Below, one piece after another: positions 50,637 to 59,223 of a DNA stretch of 64,000 nucleotides. The DNA comes from JAKAWQ01 sp963745975 (lineage in GTDB: Bacteria > Pseudomonadota > Alphaproteobacteria > Acetobacterales > Acetobacteraceae). Each line of letters begins with the position of its first letter. Position 1 is the first letter of the stretch. Made by a program: the position numbers and the translations under genes. Below the pieces are notes generated by a model that worked only from the letters and a program-made list of their open reading frames with translations, was not told where the DNA came from and searched no databases. The stretch lies in NCBI GenBank assembly GCA_963745975.1, contig CAVUZJ010000005.1:1-64000 (forward strand), read 5' to 3'.

Positions 50637-52166
50637 TTAGCCCGGCGAGACCTTGCCGGAGCCTCCGGAGCCGGAGAGCGGCAGCGGCACCCAATTCATC
50701 ACGCTGCCCCGCTGGATCAGCATCAGGACCGACGGGCGGCCCTCGCGGCGCACGGCGTCGAGCCGCTCCACCACGTCCGCCGGCGAGCTCACCTCCTGCT
50801 GCTGCACCTCGAGCACCACGTCCCCGGGCTTGAGCCCGCGCGCGGCAGCCGGGCCGCCCGGGCTCACCGCGGTCACCACCACGCCCTTCTGATCGGCGCC
50901 GAGATGATACTGGTCGCGAACCTTGGCGGAGAGCGGTGCGAGGCTCAGGCCCAGCGAGGCGATCGCCGTCTCCGGCGGCGCCGCATTGGGCGCGGGCGTG
51001 GTGGCGGCCGCCTTCGTCTCGGGCTGGAGCTCGGCAACCGTCGCCTTCAACGTGTCCGTCTTGCCATGCCGCCAAACCTCGACCGGAACGCTCGCGCCGA
51101 TCGTCGTTTCGGCGACGATCAGCGGCAGCGCGTGCATGTCCTTCACCGGTTTGCCGTCGAAGGAAAGAATGACATCGCCGGCCTTGACGCCCGCCTTCTC
51201 CGCCGGCCCGCCGGCATTGACGCCGGCGACCAGCGCGCCCTCGGCCGATTTGAGCCCGAGGCTCGCGGCGATGTCGGGTGTCACCTCCTGGACGCGCACC
51301 CCGAGCCAGCCGCGCCTTGCATGGCCGAACTCGCGGAGCTGGGCGAGCACCGGCTCGGCGATATTGGAGGGGATCGAGAAGCCGATGCCGACCGAGCCGC
51401 CCGACGGCGAGAAGATCGCCGTGTTGATGCCGATGACTTGCCCCGCCATGTCGAAGAGCGGGCCGCCGGAATTGCCGCGGTTGATCGGCGCGTCGGTCTG
51501 GATGAAGTCGTCGTACGGGCCCTCGTTCAGATTGCGCCCGCGCGCCGAGACGATCCCCGCCGTCACCGTGCCGCCGAGGCCGAAGGGATTGCCGATCGCG
51601 AGCACCCAATCGCCCACCCGGATATGGTCCGAATCGCCGAACGCGACGGCGGGCAGGGGACCTTTGGCGTGCACGCGCAGGAGTGCGAGGTCCATGCGCT
51701 CGTCGTGCCCGACCAGCGTCGCCGGCAGCACGGTCCCGTCATGCAGCGTCACGGTGATCTGCTGCGCGCCGGCAATGACATGGTTGTTGGTGACGATGAG
51801 GCCCGACGGATCGATGATGAAGCCCGAGCCCAGGCTCTGCAGCCGGTCGGGCGGCGGCGGCGCATTCCCGCCCTGGTCGTGGTTCATGAAATCGTGGAAG
51901 AACTTCTCGAGCGGCGAGCCGGGCGGCAGCGGCGGCAAGGCTGGTTCTCCCTGCCCCTGATCCCCTGAAGACGAAACAGTCTCGGTGCTGGCGACATTCA
52001 CCACCGCCGGCAGCAGCCGGGCGGCCAGGTCGGCGAAGCTCGGCGGCGCCGGGAACGCAGGCGCCGCGGCCGGCCCGCTCGCCGCCACCGCGCCGGGCGC
52101 GCCCGCCAGGAGAAGCGACAGTCCGAAGAGGGCGGTCGGGGCAAGGAGCAGGAACCGTGAACGCAT
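50637..52166 (-). CDS. DegP/HtrA-family periplasmic serine protease
   Basis: A 509-residue Do-type protease. Signal peptide residues 1-28; trypsin-like domain with catalytic His in GLIVTNNHVIAGA, Asp in DERMDLALLRVH and Ser in DAPINRGNSGGPLF; two PDZ domains at about 290-375 and 400-500 (GVVVTAVSPGGPAAARGLKP). An acidic/Pro linker separates them. It degrades or refolds misfolded envelope proteins. Gene order hflK-hflC-degP is widespread in alphaproteobacteria. Confidence 0.93.
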   Translation of the reverse strand: MRSRFLLLAPTALFGLSLLLAGAPGAVAASGPAAAPAFPAPPSFADLAARLLPAVVNVASTETVSSSGDQGQGEPALPPLPPGSPLEKFFHDFMNHDQGGNAPPPPDRLQSLGSGFIIDPSGLIVTNNHVIAGAQQITVTLHDGTVLPATLVGHDERMDLALLRVHAKGPLPAVAFGDSDHIRVGDWVLAIGNPFGLGGTVTAGIVSARGRNLNEGPYDDFIQTDAPINRGNSGGPLFDMAGQVIGINTAIFSPSGGSVGIGFSIPSNIAEPVLAQLREFGHARRGWLGVRVQEVTPDIAASLGLKSAEGALVAGVNAGGPAEKAGVKAGDVILSFDGKPVKDMHALPLIVAETTIGASVPVEVWRHGKTDTLKATVAELQPETKAAATTPAPNAAPPETAIASLGLSLAPLSAKVRDQYHLGADQKGVVVTAVSPGGPAAARGLKPGDVVLEVQQQEVSSPADVVERLDAVRREGRPSVLMLIQRGSVMNWVPLPLSGSGGSGKVSPG

Positions 52167-52172
52167 GGAAAT

Positions 52173-53210
52173 TCAAATCCTTCGAGCCGGCCCCGCCGGG
52201 TCGGTGCGGGAGGCTCGTACGGCGGCGCCCCAGCGGCGCCGAACCCGGAGCCAATTGTGCGCTGGCCGATGGTGGCGCGGCAAGGGGAAGCGGCCGCGGC
52301 TCGCGCCCGGCCTCAGGGATGTGCGGGCGCGGGCGCCGCGCCCCGGCTCGGGCGGCGTGCTGAGGTAGCGGAGCAGCGGCGTCGAGGGGCTCAGCAGCAG
52401 CTCGGTCCGGCTCGTCGCCAGCCCGTCGCTATAGACCTGAAGCGTGCGCCAGATGTTGAAGAAATTTGGATCCTGCCCGTACGCCTTGGCCAGGATGGTG
52501 ATCGCCTGCGCCTCGCCCTCGCCGCGCAGCGCCTGCGCCTTCGCGCTCGCCTGCGCCAGCAGAATCGTGCGCTCGCGGTCCGCATCGGCGCGGATCACGG
52601 TCGCCGCCTGCGCCCCGTCGGCGCGCACCAGCGCCGCCACCCGCTCGCGCTCCGATTGCATCCGCGCCAGCACCGCCTCGGTGTTCGCCTCGGGCAGATC
52701 GGCCCGGCGGATGCGCACGTCCTCGATGGTGATGCCGAAGCCCTGCATCGCCTCGTTCACCCCGCTCCGGATCTCGCCCATGATCCGGTTGCGCGCGGTC
52801 GAGAGAACGGCCGGCAGCGTCTCGTTGCCGAGCACCCGGCGGAAGGAGGAGCCGAGGATCGAGCCCAGCCGGGCGCGAATCCCCTCCTCGGTCGCCCCCA
52901 CCGCCTGATAGTAGGCGAGCGGATTGGTGATCCGGAACCGCGCGAACCCGTCCACCACCAGCCGCTGCTGATCGCCCAGGATCACCTCCTCGCTCGGCAG
53001 CTCGTAGTCGAGCAGCCGGCGGTCGAACTCGATCACTTCCTGGACGAACGGCAGCTTCACGTGCAGCCCGGGCGTGGTGACGACGCGGACCGGCTTGCCG
53101 AACTGCGTGATCAGCGCCTCGTTGATCTGCGGCACGGTGAAGAGCGCGTTCGAGCCGACGAACAGGATCAGCACCACCGCAACCAGAGCGGCCCAGTAGC
53201 GCGCGCTCAT
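52173..53210 (-). CDS. hflC: HflC, membrane protease regulator
   Basis: SPFH/prohibitin-domain protein with an N-terminal membrane anchor (AALVAVVLILFVGSNALFTV), the SPFH domain (TPGLHVKLPFVQEVIEFDRR), a coiled-coil (MQSERERVAALVRADGAQAA) and FNIWRTLQVYSDGLATSRTE. After LRYLSTPPEPGRGA the frame gives 50 basic, Arg-rich residues. A one-base shift would give APAPAHP and a stop at about 52311, a more usual HflC end. HflC pairs with HflK to enclose the FtsH protease. ATG overlaps the hflK stop (ATGA). Confidence 0.9.
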   Translation of the reverse strand: MSARYWAALVAVVLILFVGSNALFTVPQINEALITQFGKPVRVVTTPGLHVKLPFVQEVIEFDRRLLDYELPSEEVILGDQQRLVVDGFARFRITNPLAYYQAVGATEEGIRARLGSILGSSFRRVLGNETLPAVLSTARNRIMGEIRSGVNEAMQGFGITIEDVRIRRADLPEANTEAVLARMQSERERVAALVRADGAQAATVIRADADRERTILLAQASAKAQALRGEGEAQAITILAKAYGQDPNFFNIWRTLQVYSDGLATSRTELLLSPSTPLLRYLSTPPEPGRGARARTSLRPGASRGRFPLPRHHRPAHNWLRVRRRWGAAVRASRTDPAGPARRI

Positions 53211-54421
53211 GGCGTGGCCTTCGCCGCCGCCGCCGCGGCCGCCGCCGGCGGGCTCGCCGCCGCCGATTGCCCCGGCAGCGAAAGCAGCGGCAGCAGCCGG
53301 TCGGCGCCCGAGCCGAGCACGATCGTGTGCGCCTCGCCCAGCACCTTCTGCATGGTGTCGAGATAGAGCCGGTCGAGCGTGATCGACCGCGCCAGCCGGT
53401 ACGCGGCGAGCACCGAGAGGAAGCGCTGGGCATTCCCGGTCGCGGCCGCGATATCGGAGGCCCTGGCGGCCTCGCCCTCGGCGACGAGGCGCGCCGCATC
53501 GCCGCGGGCGCGCGGCACGATGTCGTTGCGGTAGCCCTCGGCGTTGTTGCGCGCGCGGTCCGCATCGGTGCCGGCGCGCTGCACGTCGCGGAAGCTGTCG
53601 ATCACCTCGGGCGGCGGATCGACCTTGAGAAGCTGCACCTCCGTGATCTCCACCCCGGCGCCGTACTGGTCGAGGATCGCCTGCATGTCCCGCCGCACCT
53701 CGGTCTCGACCGAGGCGCGCGCGGTGGTGAGCAGGGGCTCGATCTGGCTGTGGCCCACCACCTCGCGCATGACGCTCTCGGCCACCGCCTTGATGGTCGC
53801 CTCGGGGTGGCGGATCACGAACAGGTACTGCTCGGCATTCGCGATGCGCCAGAACACGGCGAAGTTGATATCGACGATGTTCTGGTCGCCGGTGAGCATC
53901 AGGCTTTCGGCCGGCACGTCCTGGGGCGGCGGCGGCGCAGCACCCGGCTGGACGGAAGGCGAGCGGTAGCCGATCTCAATGCGGTTGACGCGCGTCACCG
54001 CCGGCAGCAGCACCTCCTCGATCGGCCAGGGCAGATGATAGTTGAGGCCGGGATAGGTCGTGCCGGCAAAGGCGCCGAAGCGCAGCACCACCCCCTGCTG
54101 GTCCGGCTGCACGACATAGAATCCGCTGGCCAGCCAGATCAGCACGACGACCGCGGCGCCGATGCCCGCCAGCCGGCCGGAGGAAAGCCCGCCCCCGGGC
54201 AGCCCCGGCAGCTGCGGGCCCCGCCACTTTCCGGGCAGCAAGCCCCGCAGCCATGCGAGCAGGCGCGCGAGCAGCTGCTCGGGGTCCGGGAGCTGCGGCC
54301 GCCGCCTGCCGCCGCCGCCCCACGGGCCGCCGGGCGGCGATCCACCGGGCGGGCGGCCGCCCGGAGGCGAACCGCCACCCGGCCCGCCCCATGGGCCGCC
54401 GCCACCGCTGTTCCAGGCCAT
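53207..54421 (-). CDS. hflK: HflK, membrane protease regulator
   Basis: A 404-residue HflK. The N-terminus is a Gly/Pro-rich segment (MAWNSGGGGPWGGPGGGSPP and similar), then one membrane helix (AAVVVLIWLASGFYVVQ) and the SPFH domain (PDQQGVVLRFGAFAGTTYPG, TGDQNIVDINFAVFWRIANA). A helical region with RAGTDADRARNNAEGYRNDI follows, and the tail is Ala-rich. It forms a cage with HflC around FtsH. ATG at 54421. Confidence 0.93.
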   Translation of the reverse strand: MAWNSGGGGPWGGPGGGSPPGGRPPGGSPPGGPWGGGGRRRPQLPDPEQLLARLLAWLRGLLPGKWRGPQLPGLPGGGLSSGRLAGIGAAVVVLIWLASGFYVVQPDQQGVVLRFGAFAGTTYPGLNYHLPWPIEEVLLPAVTRVNRIEIGYRSPSVQPGAAPPPPQDVPAESLMLTGDQNIVDINFAVFWRIANAEQYLFVIRHPEATIKAVAESVMREVVGHSQIEPLLTTARASVETEVRRDMQAILDQYGAGVEITEVQLLKVDPPPEVIDSFRDVQRAGTDADRARNNAEGYRNDIVPRARGDAARLVAEGEAARASDIAAATGNAQRFLSVLAAYRLARSITLDRLYLDTMQKVLGEAHTIVLGSGADRLLPLLSLPGQSAAASPPAAAAAAAAKATP

Positions 54422-54542
54422 CGGGCGGGGGAGAACTCCTCGTAAGGGAAGCGCCGGGGCTGCGGTTGGCAGCCGGGCGGCGAGGCGCGATATATCGCGC
54501 GCGGCCTGATGATACCGGGGGTCCGCGGAAGGTGGCAAGCCG

Positions 54543-55643
54543 ATGAGCGAGGCCAGAACCGAAGCGCTGCGCGAGGCGCTCAGGACCATCGTCGATCCGG
54601 CGAGCGGGAAGGACATCGTCGCCGCCGGCCTGGTCGAGGGGATCGAGCTCAAGGGCAGCCTCGTCCAGGTGGCGCTCGCCGTCCCCCGCGAGCGCGCCGC
54701 TGCGATGGAGCCCGTGCGCAAGGCCGTGGAGGCAACGCTGGCCCGCCAGCCGGGGATCACCAACGCCTCGGCGGTGCTGACCGCCCACCGCGCCCCCGCG
54801 CCCCAATCCCCGCCCCAACATCCAGGGCGCCACGCCGAGCCCCTGCTTCCCGAGGTCCGCGCAATCGTCGCCGTCGCCTCCGGCAAAGGCGGCGTCGGCA
54901 AATCCACCGTCGCGGTCAATCTCGCCGTGGCGCTCGCCCGCCTCGGCCACAGCGTCGGCCTCCTCGATGCCGATATCTACGGCCCCAGCCTGCCCCGCAT
55001 GCTCGGGCTTGCGCGCAAGCCCGAGATGGCGGGCGATAAGCTCAAGCCCATTCCCGCCTGGGGCCTGGCCACGATGTCCATCGGCTTCATGGTCGAGGAG
55101 GAAACGCCGATGATCTGGCGCGGCCCGATGGTGATGGGCGCGCTCGAGCAGATGCTCGGCCAGGTCGCCTGGGGCAAGCTCGACTTCCTGATCGTCGACA
55201 TGCCGCCCGGCACCGGCGACGCCCAGCTCACCATGGCCCAGCGCGTCAAGCTCGCCGGCGCCGTCATCGTCTCGACCCCGCAGGACATCGCCCTGATCGA
55301 CGCGCGCCGCGGCGTGCGCATGTTCGAGCGCACGCACGTGCCCGTGCTCGGCCTGGTCGAGAACATGAGCTTCTTCACCTGTCCCCATTGCGGCGAGCGG
55401 GCGGACATCTTCGGCCATGGCGGCGCGCGCAAGGAGGCAACCCGGCTCGGCGTCCCCTTCCTCGGCGAGGTGCCGCTCCTGCTCGCGATCCGCGAGACCG
55501 GCGATCGCGGCACGCCGATCGCCGCGTCCGAGCCCGACGGCGCCGCCGCCCAGGCCTTCGCCGCCATCGCCGCCCGCGTCGCCGAGGCGGTCGAGCAGCG
55601 CCTCGCCGCCGCCACCCCCGGCCCGCGAATCACCGTGAGCTAA
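54543..55643 (+). CDS. apbC: Mrp/ApbC-type iron-sulfur cluster carrier ATPase
   Basis: A 366-residue Mrp/NBP35 protein. A MIP18-like domain (1-80) is followed by the ATPase with deviant Walker A VASGKGGVGKSTVAVNLAVA, LLDADIYGPSLPRMLG, IVDMPPGTGDAQLTMAQ and the cluster-bridging CPHC pair in MSFFTCPHCGERADIFGHGG. It delivers [4Fe-4S] clusters to target enzymes. Divergent from hflK, with 121 bp between the start codons. Confidence 0.95.
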   Translation: MSEARTEALREALRTIVDPASGKDIVAAGLVEGIELKGSLVQVALAVPRERAAAMEPVRKAVEATLARQPGITNASAVLTAHRAPAPQSPPQHPGRHAEPLLPEVRAIVAVASGKGGVGKSTVAVNLAVALARLGHSVGLLDADIYGPSLPRMLGLARKPEMAGDKLKPIPAWGLATMSIGFMVEEETPMIWRGPMVMGALEQMLGQVAWGKLDFLIVDMPPGTGDAQLTMAQRVKLAGAVIVSTPQDIALIDARRGVRMFERTHVPVLGLVENMSFFTCPHCGERADIFGHGGARKEATRLGVPFLGEVPLLLAIRETGDRGTPIAASEPDGAAAQAFAAIAARVAEAVEQRLAAATPGPRITVS

Positions 55644-56284
55644 AAGCCGGCGCCTCCATCGGCTGCATCCGTGTCGTCCACCGGCTCGGTCGCCCGCACC
55701 GAGGCCCGCGCCGCGAACCCCTCGTGCCACGCGGCCAATCCCGGGCAACCGCGCCGCCATTCCTCGCCCGCGAAGCGGAAGTCGAGATAGGAGAGCGCGG
55801 TGCCGATGCCGATCTGCCCGATCCCGAAAGGCCCCTCGCCCAGCGCCTCCGCCTCCCGTTCGAGCAACACCAGCGACGCCCCAAGCTTCGCCCGATAGGC
55901 CGCGAGATGCGGCGCCGATTGCAGCCCCTCGGGACGGCCTCGCTCCCCCACCCAGAGCAGCAGGAAATCGAGCATCCCATCGCCGAGCGCCTGGCGCCTC
56001 AGCGCCACCAGCCGCTCGGGAAACCTCGCGGGGAAAAGCCGTGGCCCCGCATGCAGCGTGTCGAGATATTCGCAGATGACCCGCGAATCATAAACCGCCG
56101 TGCCGTCGTCGAGCACCAGCGTCGGCAGCTTGGAAAGCGGGTTCTCGGCCATCAGCCCGGCATGCGGCGCCGTCGCCGCAACCACGGTGCGCACACATTC
56201 GATGCGTCCCACAAGCCCCGTCTCGTACGCGACGATCATCACCTTGCGCACGAACGGCGACCGCGGCGACCAATGCAGCTTCAT
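55640..56284 (-). CDS. Glutathione S-transferase family protein
   Basis: A 214-residue GST. Thioredoxin-like N-domain: MKLHWSPRSPFVRKVMIVAY with Ser at the usual catalytic position, KLPTLVLDDGTAVYDSRVI (cis-Pro and SNAIL-like motif), then an all-helical C-domain (FGIGQIGIGTALSYLDFRFA). Similar to YibF-like GSTs of proteobacteria. Substrate unknown. Its stop overlaps the apbC end by 4 bp on opposite strands. Confidence 0.88.
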   Translation of the reverse strand: MKLHWSPRSPFVRKVMIVAYETGLVGRIECVRTVVAATAPHAGLMAENPLSKLPTLVLDDGTAVYDSRVICEYLDTLHAGPRLFPARFPERLVALRRQALGDGMLDFLLLWVGERGRPEGLQSAPHLAAYRAKLGASLVLLEREAEALGEGPFGIGQIGIGTALSYLDFRFAGEEWRRGCPGLAAWHEGFAARASVRATEPVDDTDAADGGAGF

Positions 56285-56330
56285 CGCCCGCGAACCCTCC
56301 CATACCCACCCTCCCCCGTCCAGCGACAGC

Positions 56331-56427
56331 CGAATGGGTTCGCCTCCGCTCACCCATCCCGCTCTCGCTGCTTGTCTTGTCGCGTGATTCACGCCTCCGG
56401 CGTTCCGCCTTCGGCGATCACGCTCTG
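56331..56427. repeat. Dispersed intergenic repeat, copy 2
   Basis: CGAATGGGTT then CTCACCCATCCCGCTCT, GTCGCGTGATTCACGCC and CCTTCGGCGATCACGCTCT, matching 39857-39994 except for the missing central CCCCGCGAA hairpin. Located between the GST start and the CoA-transferase operon. Confidence 0.5.
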
Positions 56428-56481
56428 GCTTGCCCGAACCCCCGCGCAGCCATAACGTCCCGCCGCACGCACGAGGGGGAA

Positions 56482-57156
56482 ATGGCAATCGACAAACGCA
56501 TCGCCTCGGCGGCCGAAGCGCTCGCCGACGTGGCGGACGGCGCCATCGTCCTGATCGGCGGCTTCGGCGGCGCCGGATTTCCCAACGTCCTCATCCGCGC
56601 GCTCTGCGCACGCGCACCGAAAGACCTCACACTCGTCGTCAACTCCGCCACCCACCGCTACTCCACAACCCACGAGCTGATCGAAGCGGGCCTCGTGCGC
56701 AAGGTGATCGCCTCGGCCGCGCGCGGGCACGAGAAAGAAATGTCCGCCTTCGAACGCCTCTGGACCGCGGGCCGGATCGAGCTCGAATGCGTCCCCCAGG
56801 GAACCTTCACCGAACGGATCCGCGCCGGCGGCGCGGGAATCCCCGCCTTCTACACGCCAACCGGCTTCGGCACCGCCCTTGCCGAGGGCAAGGAGACACG
56901 CCGCTTCGCCGGCCGGGACTGCGTCCTGGAAACCGCGATCCGCGGCGACCTCGCGCTGATCCGCGCCGATCTTGCCGACCGCTTCGGCAACCTCACCTTC
57001 CGCTACGCGCAGATGAACTTCGGCCCCGCCATGGCGAGTGCGGCGCGCCTCACAATCGCCGAGGTCCGCGCCCTCTCGCCCGAGCCCATCCCGCCCGCCG
57101 GCGTCCAGCTCCCCGGCCTTTTCGTCGACCGCGTCGTCGCCGCGGAGCAACCGTAA
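56482..57156 (+). CDS. 3-oxoacid CoA-transferase subunit A
   Basis: A 224-residue alpha subunit of family I CoA transferases (PcaI/ScoA type): IVLIGGFGGAGFPNVLIRAL (glycine loop), THELIEAGLVRKVIASAA, VPQGTFTERIRAGGAGIPAF and YAQMNFGPAMASAARLTIAE. GAGGGGGAA precedes ATG 56482. Subunit B starts one base after its stop. With the hydrolase-like third gene the layout resembles pcaIJ-pcaD of the 3-oxoadipate branch, but acetoacetate-type substrates are equally possible. Confidence 0.88.
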   Translation: MAIDKRIASAAEALADVADGAIVLIGGFGGAGFPNVLIRALCARAPKDLTLVVNSATHRYSTTHELIEAGLVRKVIASAARGHEKEMSAFERLWTAGRIELECVPQGTFTERIRAGGAGIPAFYTPTGFGTALAEGKETRRFAGRDCVLETAIRGDLALIRADLADRFGNLTFRYAQMNFGPAMASAARLTIAEVRALSPEPIPPAGVQLPGLFVDRVVAAEQP

Positions 57157-57831
57157 ATGCCGCTCGACCGCAAGGGAATCGCCTGGCGCGCCGCCCAGGA
57201 CCTCGAGGAAGGCATGATCGTCAATCTCGGCCTCGGCCTGCCGGTGACGATCGCCGACTTCCTCCCGCCCGGACGCGAAGTTTTCTTCCACGCCGAGAAC
57301 GGCGTCATCGGCGCCGGCCCGCTCGCAAGCCCCTCGCTCGCCGATCCCGACCTCGTCGATGCCGGCAGCCGCCGCATCACGCTGCGCCCTGGCGCCACCA
57401 TCGTCGATTCCGTCGCCTCCTTCGCCATGATCCGCGGCGGCCATATCGACGTCGCCGTCCTCGGCGCTTTCGAGGTCGCCGAGAACGGCGACCTCGCGAA
57501 CTGGGACCGCCCCGGCGGCAACAAAGGCCCGCTCGTCGGCGGCGCCATGGACCTCGCCGCCGGCGCGCGCGCCGTCCGCGTGGTGATGGAGCACACGACC
57601 CGCGACGGCAGCCCCCGCCTCGTCTCGCGCTGCACCCTCCCGCTCACCGCGCTCGCCTGCGTCAAACGCATTTATTCCGATCTCGCAACAATCGACATAA
57701 CGGACCAAGGCTTCCTCGTCCGCGAGATCGTCCCCGACCTCACCCGCGAGGCGCTCGCAAACCTCACCGGCGCCCCGCTCTCCTTTTCTTCCGACTGCCG
57801 CCCCCTCCTCGTCCCGCCACACCCATCCTGA
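57157..57831 (+). CDS. 3-oxoacid CoA-transferase subunit B
   Basis: A 224-residue beta subunit. The catalytic Glu is in FHAENGVIGAGPLASP. Other family blocks are LGLGLPVTIADFLP, SFAMIRGGHIDVAVLGAFEV, DLANWDRPGGNKGPLVGGAM and the C-terminal VREIVPDLTREALANLTG. Its stop overlaps the next start as TGATG. It works as an A2B2 or AB complex, moving CoA between succinyl-CoA and a 3-oxo acid. Confidence 0.9.
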   Translation: MPLDRKGIAWRAAQDLEEGMIVNLGLGLPVTIADFLPPGREVFFHAENGVIGAGPLASPSLADPDLVDAGSRRITLRPGATIVDSVASFAMIRGGHIDVAVLGAFEVAENGDLANWDRPGGNKGPLVGGAMDLAAGARAVRVVMEHTTRDGSPRLVSRCTLPLTALACVKRIYSDLATIDITDQGFLVREIVPDLTREALANLTGAPLSFSSDCRPLLVPPHPS

Positions 57832-58631
57832 TGGACCAACGCACGATGGACTTCATCGAAGTCAACGGAACCGCGCTCCGCTACGACCTCTCCGGCGCCG
57901 GCGCCCAAACCCTCGTGCTCGTGCACGAAATGGGCGGCACGCTCGAAAGCTGGGACCACGTCCTGCCCGCGCTCGCGGCAAACCGGCGCGTGCTCCGCTA
58001 TGACACGCGCGGCGCCGGCCTCTCCGAAAAAATCCGTGCCCCGCTCCCAATGAAAACCATGGTCGACGACCTCGCCGCCCTCCTCGACGCGCTCGCCATC
58101 CGCGAACCGGTCGCACTCGCCGGCACCGCCGTGGGTGCGGCCATCGCGCTCGCCTTCGCCGCTCGCCACCCCGAACGCACCAAAGCCCTCATTGTCACCA
58201 GCCCCGCCACCGAAGTCACCGGCGAACGACGCACCGCCACGCTCGCCCGCGCCGCTACCGTCGAACAACACGGCATGGCCGCCATCGCCGAAGCCGCGCT
58301 CGCCGCCTCATACCCGCCGCAACTGCGCACCGACGCCGCCCGCTTCCGCCGCTTCCGCGCCCGCTGGCTCGGCAACGACCCAACCAGCTACGCCGCAATC
58401 AACCGCATGCTCGCGGACCTCACCACCGACCTCTCCGCCATTCACTGCCCCACCCTCGTCATCGCGGCCACGCTCGACCGGCTCCGCCCGCCCGAAACCG
58501 TGGAACCCATGGCCCACGCCATCCCGGGCGCCGAATTCCTCACGCTGGAGAGCGGCCACTTCATGGCCCTGCAAACCCCCGAACCCGTCAGCACCGCTTT
58601 CACCCGCTTCCTCGATATGCACGCCCGCTAA
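57831..58631 (+). CDS. Alpha/beta hydrolase with Ala in place of the nucleophile
   Basis: A 266-residue alpha/beta-hydrolase fold protein resembling 3-oxoadipate enol-lactonase: LVLVHEMGGTLESWDHVLPA, RVLRYDTRGAGLSEKI, the Asp in ATLDRLRPPETVEP and the His in ESGHFMALQTPEPVS. The nucleophile elbow, normally GxSxG, reads LAGTAVGAAIAL, so Ala replaces Ser. Either the enzyme works without a covalent step or it is a binding or scaffold paralogue. It overlaps the CoA-transferase B stop and is co-translated. Confidence 0.82.
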   Translation: MDQRTMDFIEVNGTALRYDLSGAGAQTLVLVHEMGGTLESWDHVLPALAANRRVLRYDTRGAGLSEKIRAPLPMKTMVDDLAALLDALAIREPVALAGTAVGAAIALAFAARHPERTKALIVTSPATEVTGERRTATLARAATVEQHGMAAIAEAALAASYPPQLRTDAARFRRFRARWLGNDPTSYAAINRMLADLTTDLSAIHCPTLVIAATLDRLRPPETVEPMAHAIPGAEFLTLESGHFMALQTPEPVSTAFTRFLDMHAR

Positions 58632-58634
58632 AGA

Positions 58635-58829
58635 CCAAGGGGGCTCTGCCCCCTTGGAACCCCCGCCAAGGGCTGAGCCCTTGGAACCCATTCGCTTGGC
58701 GGCGGCCGAGGGCGGTTTGGACGCCGAGCGAACGCTCGGCGTCCAAACCGCCCTCGGCCGCCGCCAAAACGAACGGGGTCCAGGGTCCCACACCCTGGCA
58801 GGGGGTCCAGGGGGACAGCGTCCCCCTGG
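58635..58829. repeat. 196-bp multi-hairpin repeat, copy 2
   Basis: Same order of hairpins as at 49101: CCAAGGGGGC/GCCCCCTTGG (58635-58657); CCAAGGGC/GCCCTTGG (58666-58684); a perfect palindrome with 35-bp arms and a 2-nt loop (58696-58730 with 58733-58767); CCAGGGT/ACCCTGG (58780-58798); CCAGGGGGAC/GTCCCCCTGG (58807-58829). It exactly fills the gap between two convergent genes (58631 and 58832), so it may act as a bidirectional terminator. Confidence 0.8.
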
Positions 58830-58831
58830 CC

Positions 58832-59218
58832 TTAAGCGAGCGTGAACATCGGCAACGGTGGGCCGCCTTCGGTTGGCTTGAAGACTGCTCTGACTTTCAT
58901 GCCGATGCGGATTGTATCGAAGTCGCAATCGACGATATTCGTCATCATGGTCGTGCCTTCGTCGAGCGTGACGTAGGCGATGGTGTAGGGCACGGGCGCG
59001 CGCTGCATCACGCTGAAGGAGTAGATGGTGCCGTTGCCCGAGGTGGTCTGCCATTCGGTTTTGTCGCTGAAGCAGAAGGGGCAGAGCGTACGCGGGTAGT
59101 GGTGTGTGCGGCCGCAAGCGGTGCAGCGCCGGACAAGGAGTTTTCCTTCTGTCGTCGCGTCCCAGTAGGGCTTGGTCTCGGGGTTGGGCTCGGGCGCGGG
59201 AAGCGGGCGGTCTGCCAT
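58832..59218 (-). CDS. Zn-ribbon OB-fold (DUF35) protein, thiolase partner
   Basis: A 128-residue DUF35 protein. The zinc ribbon uses CTACGRTHHYPRTLCPFC, followed by an OB-fold (GTIYSFSVMQRAPVPYTIAY, KVRAVFKPTEGGPPLPMF). DUF35 proteins pair with thiolase-like acyl-CoA enzymes, acting in the acyl-CoA-binding unit of retro-aldolases such as Ltp2-ChsH2. The thiolase-like gene lies directly upstream. ATG 59218 is chosen; ATG 59227 overlaps the thiolase stop and is possible. Confidence 0.82.
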   Translation of the reverse strand: MADRPLPAPEPNPETKPYWDATTEGKLLVRRCTACGRTHHYPRTLCPFCFSDKTEWQTTSGNGTIYSFSVMQRAPVPYTIAYVTLDEGTTMMTNIVDCDFDTIRIGMKVRAVFKPTEGGPPLPMFTLA

Positions 59219-59223
59219 GGGGG

